From JAPLDB01 sp964356415 (GTDB lineage Bacteria; Bacteroidota; Bacteroidia; AKYH767-A; 2013-40CM-41-45): a stretch of DNA of 9,205 nt. The stretch is from positions 1 to 9,205 of the forward strand of contig CAYHHK010000143.1 in NCBI GenBank assembly GCA_964356415.1, in the 5' to 3' direction. Of this stretch, positions 6,188 through 9,205 are shown piece by piece (within the stretch, counting starts at the first letter, position 1; every line of letters begins with the position of its first letter). The notes beneath the pieces were generated by a model that did no database searches, was not told the origin of the DNA, and was given only the letters and a program-made list of their open reading frames with translations. The position numbers and the translations under genes were made by a program.

Positions 6188-6617
6188 TAGAGAACGAAGA
6201 AAAAAAAATCTGCATATCGTTGCAGCAAGTTTTTTGATTTTAAACGGTGTGCCTGCATTGATTGCCGGTGCAAGTCTGATGATGGATCCATCAGGAAGTG
6301 GCCTTGGTCTCGATAAAAGTTTGCTTGAAACATCCCCATTCGAAAATTTCCTTGTTCCCGGTATTGTTTTGTTTTTAGTGAACGGCGTGTTCAGTCTGAT
6401 ATCACTTTATGCATTGATAAAACAGTATAAGTTGTATTCCCTGCTGATCATCATTCAGGGTATCATCCTCGCCGGTTGGATTACTTTTCAGATCATGCTT
6501 ATCAGCGATCCCAGCTGGCTGCAGCTCATGTATGGATTTGTAGGCACTATATTAATTGTTACGGGATTGAAACTTGAAAATCTGAATAATGAAAGAGGAG
6601 CTTATCAGAAAATATAA
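6159..6617 (+). CDS. Hypothetical four-helix integral membrane protein
   Basis: A 152-residue protein from ATG 6159 with no family name that I can give. Four hydrophobic segments are visible (positions counted from ATG 6159): about 19-42 (HIVAASFLILNGVPALIAG), 62-88 (NFLVPGIVLFLVNGVFSLIS), 92-114 (LYSLLIIIQGIILAGWITFQ) and 119-138. A short loop between helices 1 and 2 holds PSGSGLGLDKSLLETSPF. The start is uncertain. ATG 6129 adds ten residues, and GTG 6177 follows an AGGAG too closely. From ATG 6159 the gene overlaps queD by 29 bp, and its end overlaps hemN by 29 bp, so co-translation is likely. Similar small membrane proteins occur in Bacteroidota as far as I recall, without known function. 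Nothing here indicates a role in heme or queuosine synthesis beyond the position. Confidence 0.8.
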   Translation: MQNGTGVITDRERRKKNLHIVAASFLILNGVPALIAGASLMMDPSGSGLGLDKSLLETSPFENFLVPGIVLFLVNGVFSLISLYALIKQYKLYSLLIIIQGIILAGWITFQIMLISDPSWLQLMYGFVGTILIVTGLKLENLNNERGAYQKI

Positions 6618-7947
6618 TGTAGCGGTACCACGCTATACAAGTTATCCCACAGTACCTTATTGGGATAGTGAAAGGCCGGATGTGAATCATTGGACCGATT
6701 CGGTTGTTAAAACGTTCAGAGAGACAAACACTGAAAATGGTATCAGTCTTTATCTTCACCTTCCTTTTTGTGAATCATTGTGTACTTATTGCGGGTGTAA
6801 TACACGCATTACAGTCAACCATGCTGTTGAGGAGCCATACATTAAGGCATTGCTGAAGGAATGGAAAATGTATCGTGCGTTATTTTCAGATGCCCCTGTA
6901 ATTCGTGAAATTCATTTGGGTGGCGGAACTCCGACGTTCTTCAATGCAGCAAATCTGAAAATGCTCATTGAAGGAATATTGGAAAATTCAACGCTACATG
7001 ATGAATATGAATTCAGTTTTGAAGGTCATCCTGCAAATACTGAATTAGCGCATTTAAAAACACTCTTTGATCTCGGCTTTCGAAGGGTGAGCTTAGGTAT
7101 TCAGGATTTTGATCCAAGGGTGCAGGATGTGATTCATCGCAAGCAATCATTTGATCAGGTGAAGCAGGTAACTGAAGATGCAAGGTCATTGGGTTATTCA
7201 TCCATCAATTATGATCTTATTTATGGATTACCGCTACAGACTTTGAATGGCATTGTCGATACTGTAAACAAAGTAAATCAATTAAATCCAGACCGCATTG
7301 CATTCTACAGTTACGCTCATGTGCCATGGTTGAAGCCCGGCCAACGAAAATTTACAGAACTTGATTTGCCTGACGGTGAAACAAAAAGAAACCTTTATGA
7401 AACAGGAAGAACAATGCTTGAGAATCAAGGGTACGTAGAAATAGGCATGGATCATTTTTCATTGAAAGGTGATCCTTTGTATTCGGCATCCGTCAGCAAA
7501 ACATTGCACCGGAATTTTATGGGATATACAACTTCAAAAGCAAAATTATTGATTGGGCTGGGTGTATCAAGCATCAGCGATTCATGGAATGCCTTTGCGC
7601 AAAATGTAAAAGTTGTTGAGGAATATGAATCATTGATCAGTGAGAATAAATTCCCGGTTAGCAAAGGACATTTTCTAACTGATGAAGACCTGGAATTAAG
7701 AAAACATATTCTTAATATCATGTGTAATGGAGAAACTGAATGGCAGACAGAGAATATGTCTTCATTTATTGAAGAGGGACTCGAAAGGATGAAGGAGCTT
7801 GAAGCTGATGGATTGGTGGAAATGCTGCAGGATAAATTGGTTGTTACCGAAATCGGCAAACCATTTTTACGGAATATATGCATGGCACTTGATGCAAGGT
7901 ATTGGAGAAGCCGAACCCGGTCAAAGTTGTTTAGTAAAGCCGTTTAA
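6589..7947 (+). CDS. hemN: Oxygen-independent coproporphyrinogen III oxidase (radical SAM)
   Basis: A 452-residue enzyme, normal length for HemN. It oxidatively decarboxylates two propionates of coproporphyrinogen III to give protoporphyrinogen IX without oxygen, in the cytoplasm. The radical SAM cluster motif is Cys61-xxx-Cys65-xx-Cys68-x-Cys70 in LPFCESLCTYCGC. GGGTPT (111-116) binds SAM. EGHPANT (145-151), RRVSLGIQDFDPRVQ (165-179), the YDLIYGLPLQT segment, SYAHVPWLKPGQR, MDHF and the C-terminal LRNICMALDARYW segment are all hallmarks of true HemN, as opposed to HemW. The N-terminal RKYNVAVPRYTSYPTVPYWD confirms the start at ATG 6589. It overlaps the upstream membrane-protein gene by 29 bp. 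Expression under low oxygen through the palindrome at 5679-5692 is a reasonable inference. Confidence 0.96.
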   Translation: MKEELIRKYNVAVPRYTSYPTVPYWDSERPDVNHWTDSVVKTFRETNTENGISLYLHLPFCESLCTYCGCNTRITVNHAVEEPYIKALLKEWKMYRALFSDAPVIREIHLGGGTPTFFNAANLKMLIEGILENSTLHDEYEFSFEGHPANTELAHLKTLFDLGFRRVSLGIQDFDPRVQDVIHRKQSFDQVKQVTEDARSLGYSSINYDLIYGLPLQTLNGIVDTVNKVNQLNPDRIAFYSYAHVPWLKPGQRKFTELDLPDGETKRNLYETGRTMLENQGYVEIGMDHFSLKGDPLYSASVSKTLHRNFMGYTTSKAKLLIGLGVSSISDSWNAFAQNVKVVEEYESLISENKFPVSKGHFLTDEDLELRKHILNIMCNGETEWQTENMSSFIEEGLERMKELEADGLVEMLQDKLVVTEIGKPFLRNICMALDARYWRSRTRSKLFSKAV

Positions 7948-7977
7948 GCAGCATTAAGGAATATATCATTTTTCTCA

Positions 7978-8355
7978 TTAAGCCGCTTTGGCTAGCTTTT
8001 TTAATATAAGGGGAATAGTTGCAAGATCACTTGAAGTTTCCAGAAAAAAATCTGTGCCGCACTCTATGCATAAGTGCTTATAAAAAGGTTCAGGGTGGCT
8101 GGAGAAAATAATTATTTTTATAGGGAGTTGTTTGTCTCTTATATTGTTAAGTATAGTAATGTTACCGTTCTCAGGGTTTTGAATATTTAGAATGATGACA
8201 TCGGGGTTCATTAGTTCGATAATGACTGATGCCTCCCTTACGTTTTCAGCCTTGCCAACCACAGATATGTAATCTAGCGGGGAAATAAAATTACGAAGTT
8301 GCTTGCTGATTTCTTCTGATTGATTTGCAATGAGAAGTTTAAGTTGGTATCGCAT
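7978..8355 (-). CDS. Stand-alone degenerate receiver (pseudo-receiver) protein
   Basis: A 125-residue protein with the full alternating fold of a response-regulator receiver and no output domain. The strand pattern is clear: LKLLIAN (5-11), PDVIILNIQNPENG (51-64), IKIIIFSS (79-86) and GTDFFLETSSD (100-110). The phosphorylation site is lost. Asn57 replaces the acceptor Asp, Asn11-Gln12 replace the acidic Mg-binding pair, and Glu106 stands where the conserved Lys is expected. Ser85 is acceptable at the Thr/Ser position. It therefore probably cannot be phosphorylated and may act by binding the nearby regulator or kinase. It lies 108 bp downstream of the NarL-type regulator on the same strand and converges on hemN with a 30-bp gap. 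The reading frame is intact. ATG 8355 has an AT-rich leader. Confidence 0.85.
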   Translation of the reverse strand: MRYQLKLLIANQSEEISKQLRNFISPLDYISVVGKAENVREASVIIELMNPDVIILNIQNPENGNITILNNIRDKQLPIKIIIFSSHPEPFYKHLCIECGTDFFLETSSDLATIPLILKKLAKAA

Positions 8356-8463
8356 ATTGAATTGGAATATGCATTATACGCGTGCCTTTGACGAAAGATT
8401 GTAGTACCAACCGTGACATCAATATCAAGGGCGAAACAAACCTGCGTGGAAAGGCTTTTTAAA
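8356..8463 (-). other. Spacer between the two receiver-protein genes
   Basis: A 108-bp AT-leaning gap on the minus-strand path from the NarL-type regulator to the pseudo-receiver. It contains a TATAAT-like box about 20 bp before the pseudo-receiver ATG and a TTTG further upstream, but no properly spaced pair. I see no convincing terminator, so read-through from the kinase/regulator genes is possible. Confidence 0.3.
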
Positions 8464-9093
8464 TCAGAGAAGGGAATTTTCTACGCAATAATGAATAAGT
8501 TCTGCATTGGTGCGCAGGTTCATTTTTTCAAGTAAGCGCAGGCGGTAGGTGCTCACGGTGTTTACGCTTAAGGAAAGTATTTCGGCAATCTTTGAAACGC
8601 TTTTACCTGAACCGATCATTTTAAGAACATCAAACTCACGGTCAGAAAGTTTTTCATGCAGTGGGCCGGGAGAATCTATTCCCGCATTTTCAGCAAGATG
8701 TTCCGCAATACTTTGCGAAATATATTTTCTTCCACTCAGTATTTGTCTGATGGCGTTTACCAATTCATCCGGTGTGCAATCTTTATTGATATATCCGTTG
8801 GCTCCGGCTTTTAAAACGCGTAACGCATACTGTTCTTCAGGGTGCATGCTGATGATGAGTATCGGAAGTTTTGGAAATTCTTCTTTCAGTTGTTTGAGCG
8901 CTTCAAGTCCGCTTATGCCGGGCATTGAAATGTCACTGACTACAATATCAAAACTTCCTTCACGCGCTGCCTTAAGAAGTGCATGACCATTATTAACTTC
9001 GGTAATTAATGCATCCGGCATATCATGAAGGATGTATTGTTTTATTCCATTCCTCACAATGGCGTGATCATCTGCTATGAGTATTTTAAACAT
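8464..9093 (-). CDS. NarL/FixJ (LuxR-type) response regulator
   Basis: A 209-residue DNA-binding two-component regulator. The receiver domain (about 1-120) is intact: acidic pair Asp8-Asp9 (LIADDH), acceptor Asp54 (VVSDISMPG), Ser82 (IISMHP) and Lys104 (YINKD). A LuxR-type helix-turn-helix domain follows at about 147-205, with LSDREFDVLKMIGSGKS and the recognition region SVNTVSTYRLRLLEK. The length is typical of the family. ATG 9093 overlaps the end of the histidine kinase gene by 8 bp, so the two are a cognate, translationally coupled pair. The target genes cannot be read from the sequence. The pseudo-receiver gene lies just downstream. Confidence 0.95.
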   Translation of the reverse strand: MFKILIADDHAIVRNGIKQYILHDMPDALITEVNNGHALLKAAREGSFDIVVSDISMPGISGLEALKQLKEEFPKLPILIISMHPEEQYALRVLKAGANGYINKDCTPDELVNAIRQILSGRKYISQSIAEHLAENAGIDSPGPLHEKLSDREFDVLKMIGSGKSVSKIAEILSLSVNTVSTYRLRLLEKMNLRTNAELIHYCVENSLL

Positions 9094-9205
9094 TGTGAAG
9101 CAGGCGAATTGGTGCGTTTAATTTAATGTGTGTCCCCTTTCCTTCTATGGATTCTATAGTAAGGTTTCCGCCAAGCATAGCGGCGCGCTCTTTCATACCC
9201 ATGAT
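9086..9205 (-). CDS. Sensor histidine kinase, C-terminal fragment (runs off window)
   Basis: The last 39 codons of a gene that continues past the right edge. The translated end begins IMGMKERAAMLGGNLTIES, then has EGKGT and ends in RLLHNV before the stop at 9086-9088. The order GMKERAAMLGG...EGKGTHIKL is the G2-box end of the HATPase domain of NarX/DegS-type (HisKA_3) kinases, which pair with NarL/FixJ regulators. The stop overlaps the regulator start by 8 bp. The sensor input domain and phospho-accepting His are outside the window. Confidence 0.88.
   Translation of the reverse strand: MMGMKERAAMLGGNLTIESIEGKGTHIKLNAPIRLLHNV

Noticed and set aside
7452..7883. Minus-strand 143-codon frame inside hemN
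   Set aside because: Ser/Phe-rich antisense shadow of a highly conserved enzyme.
7948..7977. Bidirectional terminator between hemN and the pseudo-receiver
   Set aside because: Only 30 bp and no inverted repeat with a T-tract could be found.
8549..8986. Plus-strand 145-codon frame opposite the response regulator
   Set aside because: Antisense shadow; the minus-strand frame has all receiver and helix-turn-helix motifs.

Overview
The window is most likely a chromosomal segment of a member of the Bacteroidota. The grounds are A-rich translation starts without clear Shine-Dalgarno sequences, a TAnnTTTG-type promoter element, the mlaE-mlaF-mlaD order without mlaC or mlaB beside it, and protein sequences that read like Bacteroidota homologues (QueD, HemN and the four-helix protein between them). 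No phage, transposase, CRISPR, tRNA or rRNA gene was seen. The genus cannot be named from this sequence.

Layout. Positions 1-845 hold no convincing gene. They carry two arrays of a ~50-bp repeat in opposite orientation (271-345 and 514-636) around a small hairpin-forming palindrome, plus simple inverted repeats. Positions 903-4429 (+) hold six closely packed genes: a YtxH-like membrane-anchored protein, a holin-X/YqjE-like membrane protein, an unknown coiled-coil protein, and MlaE, MlaF and MlaD of an MCE-type lipid transporter. A serine-hydrolase-like protein (4430-5608, -) converges on mlaD with no gap. After a 132-bp divergent intergenic region, queD, a four-helix membrane protein and hemN (5741-7947, +) overlap one another. 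The right end (-) carries the C-terminus of a histidine kinase, its overlapping NarL/FixJ-type response regulator, and a single-domain receiver-like protein.

How the genes may work together. The left cluster looks like an envelope module, with two small membrane proteins of unknown role in front of a transporter that moves lipids between the membranes. The central operon joins 7-deazapurine (queuosine) synthesis to oxygen-independent heme synthesis. A TGAC-N4-GTCA palindrome lies before both plus-strand operons, about the same distance ahead of a (candidate) -7 element, which suggests one Crp/Fnr-superfamily regulator for both. The right end is an ordinary two-component pair with an extra receiver-like protein beside it.

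The most interesting points are: (1) the serine-hydrolase homologue has Gln at both SxxK catalytic positions and looks catalytically dead; (2) the single-domain receiver lacks the phospho-accepting Asp, the acidic pair and the conserved Lys, so it is a pseudo-receiver next to an intact kinase/regulator pair; (3) the shared palindromic operator; (4) an exact 48-residue, three-unit repeat in the MlaD C-terminus; (5) the inverted ~50-bp repeat arrays.
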